35,344 bases of DNA, taken from NCBI GenBank assembly GCA_030154265.1, contig JASKKH010000018.1, positions 1 through 35,344 of the forward strand, written 5' to 3'. Numbering within the stretch: the stretch's first letter is position 1; every line of letters starts with the position of its first letter. The position numbers and the translations under genes were made by a program. Below the pieces are notes generated by a model, which was not told where the DNA came from, searched no databases, and worked only from the letters and a program-made list of their open reading frames with translations. Positions 25,756-33,708 of the stretch are shown here, in pieces. The DNA comes from Clostridia bacterium. GTDB taxonomy: Bacteria; Bacillota; DSM-521; Neomoorellales; Neomoorellaceae.

Positions 25756-26751
25756 TCATTCTTTTGTAACTATAGCTAATTCTTCACCACAATTGCTGCA
25801 CTTTCTCCCTATTAATCCTTCTATAACAATATTATAGCTCATACGCCTGATTACTAAATTATCACAGAATGGACAATAGGTATTATTGGCTTCTATCCCA
25901 GGTACATTGCCCAAGTAAACATAATGCAGATATTGGCGAGCCTTTTCCCACACGCGCTCCATAGTAGTCAAAGGAGTAGGGGATAATTTTAAACGATACC
26001 TGGGAAAATAACGGGAAAAATGAATGGGTGTATCTATCCCCAAATTATCCCTTACCCAACGAACCAGAGTTGTCAATTCATCTATATTATCATTTAATTC
26101 AGGGACTATTAGGGTCGTAATCTCTATATGGCCCCCTGATTTTGCTACTGCTGCTGAGGTTCTAAGAACAGGCTGATAATCCCCACGAACAACCTTACGG
26201 TAGAAATCCTGGTTAAACCCTTTTATGTCTACATTCCAGGCATCAATCAATTGTAGTAATTCTGCTAACGGTTCCGGCTCAATAAACCCATTAGTTACCA
26301 TAATATTCTTTAGGCCAGCCTCCCTGGCCAGCTTAGCTGTAGCCAAAACAAATTCAAACCAAACAAGAGGTTCTGAATAAGTGTAAGCAATTCCTAGACT
26401 ATTTAATTCTTTGGCTTTATTGACAAGATCCTCGGGAGTAATTGTTACCGTTTGAGGTTCAGTTTGAGCTATCTGCCAATTTTGGCAAAACTGACAGCTA
26501 AAATTACACCCGTAAGTACCCGTCGATAAAACATTACTGCCGGGGTAAAAATGATAAAGTGGCTTTTTTTCAATAGGATCAAGGGCTAGAGAAGAACACC
26601 TGCCAAAGTTAAGAGTAATTAAGTCACCTTCTCGATTTTCGCGTACCCGGCAAACACCCCGGTTCCCGGGGCCAATAATACAATTATGGGGACAAAGACT
26701 ACATTTTACTTTACCATCCTCTAACTTTACATAATACTTGGCTTCAGTCAT
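25756..26751 (-). CDS. amrS: AmmeMemoRadiSam system radical SAM enzyme
   Basis: 331 residues. A radical SAM enzyme with the cluster motif CNFSCQFC (Cys82, 86 and 89), preceded by a Cys-rich N-terminus (CSLCPHNC, Cys17, 20 and 24, and GVCRVR, Cys34), as in pyruvate-formate-lyase activase-like AmrS. The C-terminus has a zinc ribbon, CPFCD and CSNCG. The radical reaction of this system is not known. The gene lies 31 nt downstream of amrA, in the same direction. Confidence 0.92.
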   Translation of the reverse strand: MTEAKYYVKLEDGKVKCSLCPHNCIIGPGNRGVCRVRENREGDLITLNFGRCSSLALDPIEKKPLYHFYPGSNVLSTGTYGCNFSCQFCQNWQIAQTEPQTVTITPEDLVNKAKELNSLGIAYTYSEPLVWFEFVLATAKLAREAGLKNIMVTNGFIEPEPLAELLQLIDAWNVDIKGFNQDFYRKVVRGDYQPVLRTSAAVAKSGGHIEITTLIVPELNDNIDELTTLVRWVRDNLGIDTPIHFSRYFPRYRLKLSPTPLTTMERVWEKARQYLHYVYLGNVPGIEANNTYCPFCDNLVIRRMSYNIVIEGLIGRKCSNCGEELAIVTKE

Positions 26752-26782
26752 TGCTAATATACTCCATTCTATAGCACTGGAT

Positions 26783-28159
26783 TTAATGATAGCGTTTTAC
26801 TTTAAACCTTTCCACTTTAAAAGGCTCATTATGACCAATGCCAGCCTTTTGAAGGGCAATTGCTACCTGCTCCTCAACTGTTTCTACTCCTTCCAGATCA
26901 GGTAAAAGCAACCCTCTCCTATGCCCATGGCTAACAATAACACCATAGACCTTAGGATCCAAATCTGCTAAGGTAGCCGGCTCCGGTTCTCCCAAAATAT
27001 CAACTGAAAAATCTAATTCAGGCAACTCATCTATGGAAATTGGCGGAAAACGCGGATCTTCTAATCCAGCCGCTAAGGCATTATATATAATTTCCTCGGC
27101 AAGATTAGACCTTGTAGGACCGGTAGTACCAATACATCCTCGTAAGTTTCCATGTTTTTTTATGGATACAAAGGCTCCCCCTTGGTCACTTAATTCAGGC
27201 GGCAAGGGGTCAGGAACAGGTAACACCTCACCTGTCCTTAAGTAATATTCCAAACTCTGACGAGCCAATTTAACCGGCAGTGAAACACCTGACTCTTTGT
27301 CAAACTTAGGCATAAGACTATGTCCCGCTACTTCTCTACCGGGTTTTAAATGAGCAACTAAATAACCCACCCCAAAAGGGCCCTCGTAAGATAGAACTTC
27401 CCCCTGGATTTCATGGCCATCCAAGGTCCCTAAAGCCATTATTAAAGAACGCAGTCCACATTCCCCGGCTTTATGGGCAAGTTCTTCCGGAATATCTATT
27501 ATTCCCTCAACATCCAAGGCTTTAAGTAATTCCTCTATCTTTTTATCAAAAACCTCCCCCTCGGGCGTATATCCTGCCGGTGCCTCTGGTGTAAGTCGAT
27601 GAGACATATCGCCACTGGCTATAACTAAAACCTTAAAAGGACTTTTTTTAATAGCCCTGGCTATAGCAACACCGCATGAATATAGTTTTTTTCGATTCAG
27701 GAGGGCCATGCCTAAGGCAACCAAGGGAGTCTCTAAACCTGCCTGTCGAAGATAATAAAGAGGTACCATCATTCCATGGTCTATTTCTGGCGTTAAACCG
27801 TATTGCCTGCATGTTTTCTCATCAAGCCAAGCAACCGGCACCCCATCTTTTTTAAGCTCAGATGCAATATCACGAGTTAAATCTAAATTCAAGTCATATG
27901 TAAAGTTAACTTCCCCTGCACCGAAAGTCCCTAAGTCTCCTTTTAGTTTTGGTACACCCCATAAACCAACAGCGTCACGAAAAACAGGCCCATGAGGAGA
28001 TATAATAATGACAGCATCAGGATGATGAGCCGCTAATTCAGACGCCAGCTCCTTAGATGCTGTTATCGTAGCCGCAATTTTATTTATTTCCCCACGCCCT
28101 ACTTCTGGCACCATAATTGGTGGGTGGGGCATTAAGGCAACATCCGTTATCCATCCCAT
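26783..28159 (-). CDS. amrA: AmmeMemoRadiSam system protein A (LigB-like + AMMECR1 fusion)
   Basis: 458 residues in two parts. Residues 1-270 resemble the LigB class III extradiol dioxygenase/MEMO fold, with [12 protein letters not shown] (His12), ISPHGPVF (His56), [13 protein letters not shown] (about 125-137) and [18 protein letters not shown] (about 181-198). Residues 285-458 are an AMMECR1 domain with the diagnostic LRGCIG (339-344), [14 protein letters not shown] and [16 protein letters not shown]. With AmrS it forms the conserved system of unknown function found in anaerobes and archaea. The ATG has AGGGGGAG upstream. It is the first gene of amrA-amrS-aminopeptidase. Confidence 0.92.
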   Translation of the reverse strand: MGWITDVALMPHPPIMVPEVGRGEINKIAATITASKELASELAAHHPDAVIIISPHGPVFRDAVGLWGVPKLKGDLGTFGAGEVNFTYDLNLDLTRDIASELKKDGVPVAWLDEKTCRQYGLTPEIDHGMMVPLYYLRQAGLETPLVALGMALLNRKKLYSCGVAIARAIKKSPFKVLVIASGDMSHRLTPEAPAGYTPEGEVFDKKIEELLKALDVEGIIDIPEELAHKAGECGLRSLIMALGTLDGHEIQGEVLSYEGPFGVGYLVAHLKPGREVAGHSLMPKFDKESGVSLPVKLARQSLEYYLRTGEVLPVPDPLPPELSDQGGAFVSIKKHGNLRGCIGTTGPTRSNLAEEIIYNALAAGLEDPRFPPISIDELPELDFSVDILGEPEPATLADLDPKVYGVIVSHGHRRGLLLPDLEGVETVEEQVAIALQKAGIGHNEPFKVERFKVKRYH

Positions 28160-28255
28160 CCTATCTCCCCCTTAAATTTAGACCTACATATATTCTTTAT
28201 ATACTTATACCATTCTTACCAATTTGTCTTAGATTAATTAGCACTTTCAGTATCA

Positions 28256-28295
28256 TAATAAAAAATAACAGCCCTTTCTTTATGTATTGGCTGTA
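28256..28295 (-). terminator. Terminator of cwlD
   Basis: Stem ACAGCC / GGCTGT with a 15-nt loop, then TATTTTTTATT on the minus strand. The stem begins inside the last codons of cwlD. Confidence 0.75.
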
Positions 28296-28993
28296 AGATA
28301 ATCAATAATACCTGAGTAAATGGCAAAAGCCATTTGCCTTTGGTACAGAGGATCAGCTAAAAGTTTTTCTTCCTTGGGATTGGATATAAAACCAACTTCA
28401 ACAATAACCGCTGGTATATCTTGAGTCCGGAGAACATAAGCATCAATCCCCATAGCAATTCTATCGGTATTTTTTAATTTGTTTTTAACTGAAGCCTGGA
28501 TTGCTTCCGCTAACTTTTTACCCTCAGTTGAGCCAGGACTGTAAAAAACCTGGCAACCACTCTCACGATTATCAAAGGCATTACAATGTATAGAAATAAA
28601 TAAGTCAGCACCGACTCTTTTAGAAAGTTTAACCCTTTCAACCAGGTCATCACCTGACTTACCTTCATATACATTAGCATCCTGGCGAGTTAAAAAAACT
28701 CTGGCTCCACCTTGACTTAAATATGTAGCAAGATATTTACTAATGTCTAAATTAACTTTTTGTTCGGGAGTACCTCCTGGCCCCATTGCTCCATCATCTA
28801 TACCACCATGACCAGGGTCAACAGCTACAATATGATTGGCTACTACCCAGGATAGAGCCTTAATAGACTGTTCCTCTTTTATGGCTTGATAGTAGCTCCA
28901 ACCCCAAATTCCCGCAAGGGATAAAGCTGCCAGCACAACACCCCAGATTAAACTTTGAATACGTCTCCAAGAAATAAACAGTATTTTAACCAT
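28280..28993 (-). CDS. cwlD: N-acetylmuramoyl-L-alanine amidase CwlD-like (Amidase_3)
   Basis: 237 residues, the CwlD size. One N-terminal membrane segment (about 12-33) directs it outside. The Amidase_3 domain has the zinc ligands DPGHGG (His62), EQKVNLDI (Glu77) and SIHCNA (His136), and the catalytic Glu in VIVEVGFISN (Glu199). CwlD removes peptides from muramic acid so that muramic delta-lactam can form in the spore cortex, allowing germination. Its presence implies sporulation. The ATG follows GGGGAGAGGGG. It stands alone with a terminator. Confidence 0.9.
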   Translation of the reverse strand: MVKILFISWRRIQSLIWGVVLAALSLAGIWGWSYYQAIKEEQSIKALSWVVANHIVAVDPGHGGIDDGAMGPGGTPEQKVNLDISKYLATYLSQGGARVFLTRQDANVYEGKSGDDLVERVKLSKRVGADLFISIHCNAFDNRESGCQVFYSPGSTEGKKLAEAIQASVKNKLKNTDRIAMGIDAYVLRTQDIPAVIVEVGFISNPKEEKLLADPLYQRQMAFAIYSGIIDYLTANT

Positions 28994-29104
28994 AATCCCC
29001 TCTCCCCCTGTAAAACATATGCCCTTAATTACTTGGTTAAACCAGACAACTATTTCCTACAAGGGGATATTTAAACAGTAATTTCTGTTGTTTTTTGAAG
29101 AAAA

Positions 29105-29160
29105 TATAGGCTTAGAAGCAAAGCCTGGAGTAGGTATCACTTTATATTAAGCCTGGTAAG
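29105..29160 (-). terminator. Terminator region of GGDEF/HD-GYP gene
   Basis: Two small stems behind the stop codon: AGCCT/AGGCT, then AGGCTT/AAGCCT followed by ATATTTTCTT. The second is the likelier terminator. Confidence 0.55.
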
Positions 29161-29161
29161 G

Positions 29162-30883
29162 CTAACTTGCTTCAACATCAATATCCTTAGTTGCTTCCCC
29201 TCTATGTAAATAATAAATGGAATCAACTACATTCATAAAAGCCTCAATAAGTTCCGGGTCGTAAAAAGTTCCCGCCCCAAGTTGTAGTTCTTTTAAACAT
29301 TCTTCATAACTCAGAGCATTACGGTATGGCCGATTAGACATCATAGCATCAAAACTATCTATAATGCGCAGGATCCTGGCGCTATACGGTATTTGATTTC
29401 CTTTTAATCCATAGGGGTACCCTGAACCATCAAAATTTTCATGGTGGTAAAGAACTACAGGTGAACAATCTGATAGTACCGCCACCTGTTCAATTATTTC
29501 AGCTCCCCATATAGGGTGTTGTCTGATAGTATATATATATTCCTCATCTTTTAAGGGTGAGGTTTTATTCAAAATCTCACGTTGTATTTCAATCTTACCA
29601 ATGTCGTGTAAAAATGCCCCTATCTCAAGTATTTCCTGCTCTTTTTTAGGTAAATTAAGATATTGTCCAAAAATACGAGTATACTCTGTAACACGTTCGG
29701 AATGTCCCCTTGTATACCGGTCCTTTGCATGAATGACACTAAGAAGTGTTTTTAACATATTAGCTAAGTCCCTGTCACTAAATTTAAAAGAAGCACATAT
29801 TTCATCAAATACAGAGTAGTAAATCTTAGATCTATTCTTAGTAACCGACTTAGCAGAAAAAAGAGCGTCATCTGTCCGTACAATTAATTCTTTTAATGTC
29901 TTAGCATGAAATGGATATGTTGCAATACCTATAGATAAAGTCAGCTTTTTTCCAGGCAAGTACTCTTTTCCATCAAAAGAATAACTCTCTATATTTTTAC
30001 GTATTTTTTCTGCAACTTCTAATGCTTGTTGGCTATTATATCCTGGTAAAATAATAGCAAACTCTTCGCCCCCATAACGTGCAGCAGTGACCTCTTTTGG
30101 TATCACTTTTTTTATTATTTCACCTGCAATCTTTAAAACTTCATCACCTTTAATATGACCTAATGTATCGTTATAAATTTTAAAATTATCTATATCTGCA
30201 ATAATAAGTGACAATTCTTTTTTCTGTTCCTCCGCCTTATCAAAAGCCTTATTTAAAACATGATAAAAGTATCGCTTATTCCATAGTCCGGTAAGTTCAT
30301 CTTTATTTGCTAATTCTTCAAGCTTTTTTAGGGTTACTCTTTCAATATCTATAAACCCTCCAACTAACCAGGCTGTCATAAATATTATCATGGTTAAAAT
30401 TAAATCCACTTCGAAGGTTTTAGATGGTCCTTCCCAGGAATCGTACAATAAATTCCAGGCAAAAATTGCAACGCTACAGAAACAACAATATATTATTCCA
30501 TATTTCTTTCCATGATTTACAGAAGCATAAATTACTGGTATTAAATAAAGTATCTTTAAAGACCTGCCGTTTAATTCTGCAAAAACAACGATAGACACCG
30601 TTAAAGCAAATACAATAAAAGTTACAATTAAACCACTAATCCCTGGGTTTTCTTTTAAGGTCATAGATGATAAATTATCTCTTCTTGTATAAGCTATCCC
30701 ACATAAAGCAAAACTAGAAAAAATTATTACATTTATCGCCAGGTAATTATCCATTACCTTATTATAAATAAAAGGAACTTTAAAAATACCAAATAAAGCC
30801 ATAACTACTAAGGTTAAAGCTGTTAAATGGAAAATTAATATATACTCGCTAACTTTTTTGTTCCGTTCTTTTTCCCACTTCAT
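29162..30883 (-). CDS. Membrane GGDEF + HD-GYP protein (c-di-GMP synthesis and breakdown)
   Basis: 573 residues. About six hydrophobic segments fill residues 14-178. A GGDEF domain spans about 192-360 with DELTGLWNKR and the active motif GGEEF (271-275). An HD-GYP domain spans about 375-560 with HD at 426-427 and HHENFDGSGYP (480-490). Both catalytic motifs look intact, so it could make and hydrolyse c-di-GMP. The usual RxxD inhibitory site before GGEEF is not visible (VTAA stands there). It is the last gene behind a c-di-GMP riboswitch and agrBD, 54 nt after agrD, with a hairpin between. The ribosome binding site is weak (GGGGT). A role in local feedback on the leader RNA is inferred. Confidence 0.93.
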   Translation of the reverse strand: MKWEKERNKKVSEYILIFHLTALTLVVMALFGIFKVPFIYNKVMDNYLAINVIIFSSFALCGIAYTRRDNLSSMTLKENPGISGLIVTFIVFALTVSIVVFAELNGRSLKILYLIPVIYASVNHGKKYGIIYCCFCSVAIFAWNLLYDSWEGPSKTFEVDLILTMIIFMTAWLVGGFIDIERVTLKKLEELANKDELTGLWNKRYFYHVLNKAFDKAEEQKKELSLIIADIDNFKIYNDTLGHIKGDEVLKIAGEIIKKVIPKEVTAARYGGEEFAIILPGYNSQQALEVAEKIRKNIESYSFDGKEYLPGKKLTLSIGIATYPFHAKTLKELIVRTDDALFSAKSVTKNRSKIYYSVFDEICASFKFSDRDLANMLKTLLSVIHAKDRYTRGHSERVTEYTRIFGQYLNLPKKEQEILEIGAFLHDIGKIEIQREILNKTSPLKDEEYIYTIRQHPIWGAEIIEQVAVLSDCSPVVLYHHENFDGSGYPYGLKGNQIPYSARILRIIDSFDAMMSNRPYRNALSYEECLKELQLGAGTFYDPELIEAFMNVVDSIYYLHRGEATKDIDVEAS

Positions 30884-30894
30884 GATTTATACCC

Positions 30895-30926
30895 CATAAA
30901 ATATAGAGAGGCATGTCACCTCTCTA
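30895..30926 (-). terminator. Hairpin between agrD and the GGDEF gene
   Basis: Stem AGAGAGG / CCTCTCT (30919-30925 with 30905-30911), loop TGACATG, then ATATTTTAT on the minus strand. It may end most agr transcripts before the GGDEF/HD-GYP gene. Confidence 0.65.
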
Positions 30927-30937
30927 ACCTTTATTTA

Positions 30938-31072
30938 TTATTTCCTTAAGCTCTTTGGTACTTCTGGTTCATAATGCATATAGTAACAGGCTGATGCAGC
31001 ATTTATAGAAGCAATAAAAGTAATAAGAAAAGCTGCAGAAGCTAATACCATTGTGCTTAAGCGCTTGAACAT
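30938..31072 (-). CDS. agrD: AgrD-like cyclic lactone autoinducer peptide precursor
   Basis: A 44-residue peptide with an N-terminal amphipathic/hydrophobic leader (MFKRLSTMVLASAAFLITFI), then ACYYMHY around Cys29, and the acidic tail EPEVPKSLRK. The order leader, Cys-aromatic core, PEVPKSL tail is the pattern of AgrD-like cyclic lactone precursors in Clostridia. AgrB would cut after the core and close a thiolactone on Cys29; ring size is uncertain (residues after Cys29 are YYMHY). The ATG lies behind GGGAGGTGAAAAC and overlaps the end of agrB by 16 bp, the classical agrB-agrD arrangement. No agrC/agrA pair is in the window. Confidence 0.9.
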   Translation of the reverse strand: MFKRLSTMVLASAAFLITFIASINAASACYYMHYEPEVPKSLRK

Positions 31073-31677
31073 GTTTTCACCTCCCTCAAATTAATTATCC
31101 TGGCTAATAAAATCATTAGACTCTGCCAGGTCAGTCCAACAGCCCCCGAAAAAGAAAGGGAAGGCCATCGTCTTAACATAAAGAGTAAGATTAAAGGAAC
31201 AATTATGGAAACAAAGATGGCCATCAGGTGTAACTTATGTCTAAGAACAGGTGATTTTATCGGTTTTTCTGGGTTTATTACCGGAGTATACAATATGCTT
31301 ATCAATAAACTGAAAAATCCACTGGATATGACTATATATAAAATATAAACCTTATTAAGAAAGCTTAAGCTTAGTAATAAACATATAAAACCCATAGTAC
31401 TAAAAATTAACACGGTAAAAACAATACATTTAAAAGGCGAGCTTAGATGTTTTCCCCCACCAGGTAACCTTAATAAACTCGCCGCAAACAAAGCAACCAC
31501 TGTCTCAGCCGGAGCCCCTACTAAAAAGCCACCTGCAATTACAGCTAGAAAACCTATAATCCCAATAAAAATTAACTCCAACCCATACACTAAAATTTCT
31601 TCGGGATAACTGTCAGATTTCTGTAACTTTATGGTTAAATATCTGGCACAGTTAACTGCTAATTTGTTGATACTCAA
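31057..31677 (-). CDS. agrB: Accessory gene regulator B (autoinducer-processing peptidase)
   Basis: About 206 residues with five or six membrane segments. The conserved RLPGGGKHLSSPFKC holds the catalytic His and Cys. With the TTG at 31677 as start they are His77 and Cys84, the same numbers as in S. aureus AgrB, and the N-terminus SINKLAVNCARYLTIKLQ matches the family. An upstream in-frame start at 31722 would overlap the previous gene by 71 bp and has no ribosome binding site; the site for 31677 is itself weak (GAAGGG, 13 nt away). AgrB cuts AgrD and forms the cyclic peptide in the membrane. It overlaps the frameshifted gene upstream and agrD downstream. Confidence 0.9.
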   Translation of the reverse strand: MSINKLAVNCARYLTIKLQKSDSYPEEILVYGLELIFIGIIGFLAVIAGGFLVGAPAETVVALFAASLLRLPGGGKHLSSPFKCIVFTVLIFSTMGFICLLLSLSFLNKVYILYIVISSGFFSLLISILYTPVINPEKPIKSPVLRHKLHLMAIFVSIIVPLILLFMLRRWPSLSFSGAVGLTWQSLMILLARIINLREVKTCSSA

Positions 31678-32184
31678 TTGACTGCCCAGTCCCTTCAAAT
31701 TTCCTTTGATTAAACTTAACAACTAACAACGACACAGCAAAAAGTAATATAACATTAGGCCAACCTGATAAAATAGTCATTAAGTTACTACTGTAAAGTT
31801 CCTCAAGGCTTAATCCGAATAAATTGAAAACCCAAACGAAAGCGGTCTCTCCTATAACCACAGTTAATAATTTTACAATTGCACTTCTTACAGCTATTCC
31901 CAAACTACATGAAGTAAAGAGTTTAAAAATTACTATTGTAATCCAAAAATTTAAAATAGTATTAACCCCAAAGGATATGGGTAATAAACGAATTAAGTAA
32001 AAAATAACCCCAAAAAGCATGCCCATTGGCAATATAGATTCCAACGTAAATTATAGCCAGCAACAGCATACATAAGAGTAGCAATACCTATAGATTCAGG
32101 TAACCCTTGAAACAACCAAACCATAAAAGGAATTTTCATTAGTCGCCAATCGCCTCCCTGTATCATAATTCTATATTTGGTCAA
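31652..32184 (-). pseudogene. Polytopic membrane protein gene with a frameshift
   Basis: Two overlapping frames look like one gene. The 5' frame starts with TTG 32184, 5 nt behind AGGAGG, and codes MTKYRIMIQGG..GLPESIGIATLMYAVAGYNLRW. At about 32041 it continues off-frame, while the neighbouring frame (from TTG 32044) codes ESILPMGMLFGVIFYLIRLLPISFGVNTILNFW and further membrane helices down to 31652. A single lost base near 32041 would split the protein. Joined, it would have about 175 residues and 4-5 helices; it is not a known enzyme. It is the first gene behind the c-di-GMP riboswitch and overlaps agrB. A sequencing error, a real null allele, or a programmed frameshift (no clear slippery heptamer seen) are all possible. 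Confidence 0.65.
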
Positions 32185-32233
32185 GTTTTCCTCCTAAAAT
32201 CTATTTTTATCGTGTATTTAAGGCATAATTAAA

Positions 32234-32269
32234 CAAAAATAAAAGCCTCGGGCAAATCTCCGAACCTTA
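32234..32269 (-). terminator. Terminator of the c-di-GMP riboswitch expression platform
   Basis: Minus-strand stem AAGGTTCGG / CCGAGGCTT with a G-G mismatch, followed by TTATTTTTG. It lies about 160 nt after the aptamer and 50 nt before the first start codon. A second inverted repeat, GGCAACTC/GAGTTGCC (32376-32384 with 32294-32302), could form an alternative fold. Confidence 0.65.
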
Positions 32270-32411
32270 AATTATTAAATCATTAACATGCAATGGCAAC
32301 TCAGGCATAACTACTTCTTTACTGCTCTGTCTCTTCCTCTATTTCTATAGTTTTGGTCTCTTCTTTCTCTATTTGGAGTTGCCAAAAATAGCTAAGTATA
32401 ACCAGTTATTT

Positions 32412-32520
32412 TTAAGCATTTTCGGCAACCCGGCTACCATAGTCATAATCATAATCATACAATAATTTAATCTTAGGCCCGCGCCTTGCGTCTTCGACTT
32501 TCATCGAATTTGTCATTATC
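32412..32520 (-). promoter_or_regulatory. c-di-GMP-I (GEMM-I) riboswitch aptamer
   Basis: Read on the minus strand, the element has the GEMM-I hallmarks in order: GACAAA, stem TTCGA/TCGAA closed by a GAAA tetraloop, GACGCAA, GGCGCGGGCCTAAG, and then, behind a variable arm, TATGGTAGCCGGGTTGCCGA. The pair CCTAAG..TATGG is the 11-nt receptor that docks the GAAA loop. The aptamer binds c-di-GMP in this family. It is transcribed from its own promoter and stands about 230 nt before the first gene of the agr cluster. Confidence 0.9.
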
Positions 32521-32535
32521 GTATGTCCTCATATA

Positions 32536-32565
32536 ACTATACATATTCCTTCGGTTAAAACTCAA
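32536..32565 (-). promoter_or_regulatory. Promoter of the c-di-GMP riboswitch/agr cluster
   Basis: -35 TTGAGT, 18 nt, -10 TATAGT on the minus strand; the expected start of RNA is about 10-15 nt before the aptamer. Confidence 0.65.
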
Positions 32566-32621
32566 TGTTCTTAGGGTAAATAAAATTAACGATTATGTTT
32601 TTTATTCTTCAGAATCTACTC

Positions 32622-32650
32622 TTGCTTTAATGAGAGATTTTACTTATAAT
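32622..32650 (+). promoter_or_regulatory. Promoter of the Mn riboswitch/TerC gene
   Basis: -35 TTGCTT, 17 nt, -10 TATAAT on the plus strand, about 18 nt before the aptamer. Confidence 0.7.
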
Positions 32651-32667
32651 GGAATAAATGAATAATG

Positions 32668-32787
32668 TAAAGGGGAGTAGCTTTTTAATAAAGTCGTCAG
32701 TACGAGATTAATTTCTCCGGCTTTATTAGCAACTTCGGTTGTTAGCAAGACCTTTACCGATATTAGGTGAAGGTCTTTTTATTTTTT
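32668..32787 (+). promoter_or_regulatory. yybP-ykoY (Mn2+) riboswitch with intrinsic terminator
   Basis: Typical yybP-ykoY sequence: AAAGGGGAGTAGC, GTCGTCAGTACG, CTCCGGCTTTATTAGCAAC, GTTGTTAGCAAGACCTTTACC. The last segment pairs with GGTGAAGGTCT (32766-32776), followed by TTTTATTTTTT, a terminator. In this class Mn2+ binding stabilises the aptamer and lets the transcript run into the exporter gene. The gene begins 47 nt after the terminator. Confidence 0.92.
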
Positions 32788-32833
32788 CTAGGTTATTTCT
32801 GTTAAATCAAATTAAAGAAGGGAGAGGTATCGT

Positions 32834-33640
32834 TTGGACTATCAGTTATTATTAGAATACGGTTGGGTATTCATAGTCTTAATTGGTTTAGAAGGGATAT
32901 TAGCAACAGATAATGCTTTGGTAATGGCAATAATGGTTAAATATTTACCGGAAGAACAACGCAAAAAAGCCTTATTTTATGGTTTAGCCGGAGCTTTTGC
33001 CTTACGGTTTGGTTCTTTATTTGCTATTTCTTACTTAGTAGGTATTTGGCAGGTGCAAGCCATTGGAGCAACATACTTAATTTTTATGACAATCAATCAC
33101 CTGGTTAAAAAATTCGTTTATCAAAATGATTCAAATGATAATACCGAAAGTAGGTCTGGAAATGGTTCAGGGTTTTGGTTTACAGTTTTAAAAGTTGAAT
33201 TGGCTGATATCGCATTTGCGGTGGACTCTATCTTGGCTGCCGTAGCTTTAGCGGTAACATTACCAGAAACCACTCTACCTCAAATAGGAGGACTAGACGG
33301 TGGAAAGTTTTTAGTTGTTTTATCAGGTGGATTTTTAGGGCTGGTGATTATACGCTTTGTTGCTACATATTTTGTTAGACTATTACAGCAGAAACCCGGT
33401 TTAGAAACTGCTGCCTATTTAATTGTTGGTTGGGTAGGTATAAAATTAGCAGTATATACATTAGCTCATCCTGAATTAGGAATAATTCACGAAGGTTTCC
33501 CTGAAATGATCACATGGAAAATTACATTTTGGATAGTTTTACTTACAATAGCCCTCGGGGGCTGGTTTTTATCTAAAGAGGAAAACATTATAGATAAAAA
33601 CAGTACAAACGTCGATAGTAAAAACGTTGTCCGGTTTTAA
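32834..33640 (+). CDS. TerC family membrane protein, likely Mn2+ exporter (YkoY-like)
   Basis: 268 residues with about seven to eight membrane segments. The TerC acidic motifs are visible: LEGILATDNALVMA (about 19-32) and VELADIAFAVDSILAA (about 118-133), whose acidic residues form the metal path. TerC/YkoY proteins export Mn2+, partly to feed secreted metalloproteins. The yybP-ykoY riboswitch upstream supports a manganese role. The start is TTG 32834, 6 nt behind AAGGGAGAGG; no ATG competes. The last 20 residues are polar and variable. It is the only larger plus-strand gene in the window. Confidence 0.93.
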   Translation: MDYQLLLEYGWVFIVLIGLEGILATDNALVMAIMVKYLPEEQRKKALFYGLAGAFALRFGSLFAISYLVGIWQVQAIGATYLIFMTINHLVKKFVYQNDSNDNTESRSGNGSGFWFTVLKVELADIAFAVDSILAAVALAVTLPETTLPQIGGLDGGKFLVVLSGGFLGLVIIRFVATYFVRLLQQKPGLETAAYLIVGWVGIKLAVYTLAHPELGIIHEGFPEMITWKITFWIVLLTIALGGWFLSKEENIIDKNSTNVDSKNVVRF

Positions 33641-33708
33641 GTGCTTTATCCACCGGGCAACCTGTACACGGCTTACTGCGCCGGTGCTATTGACACCAAT
33701 CGGGCACC

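Noticed and set aside
29090-29165. c-di-GMP riboswitch-like words (AGCAAAGCC, GGTAGG-like) on the plus strand behind the GGDEF gene
   Set aside because: Lacks the GAAA loop, CCTAAG/TATGG receptor and any downstream plus-strand gene; on the minus strand the same bases form terminator stems.
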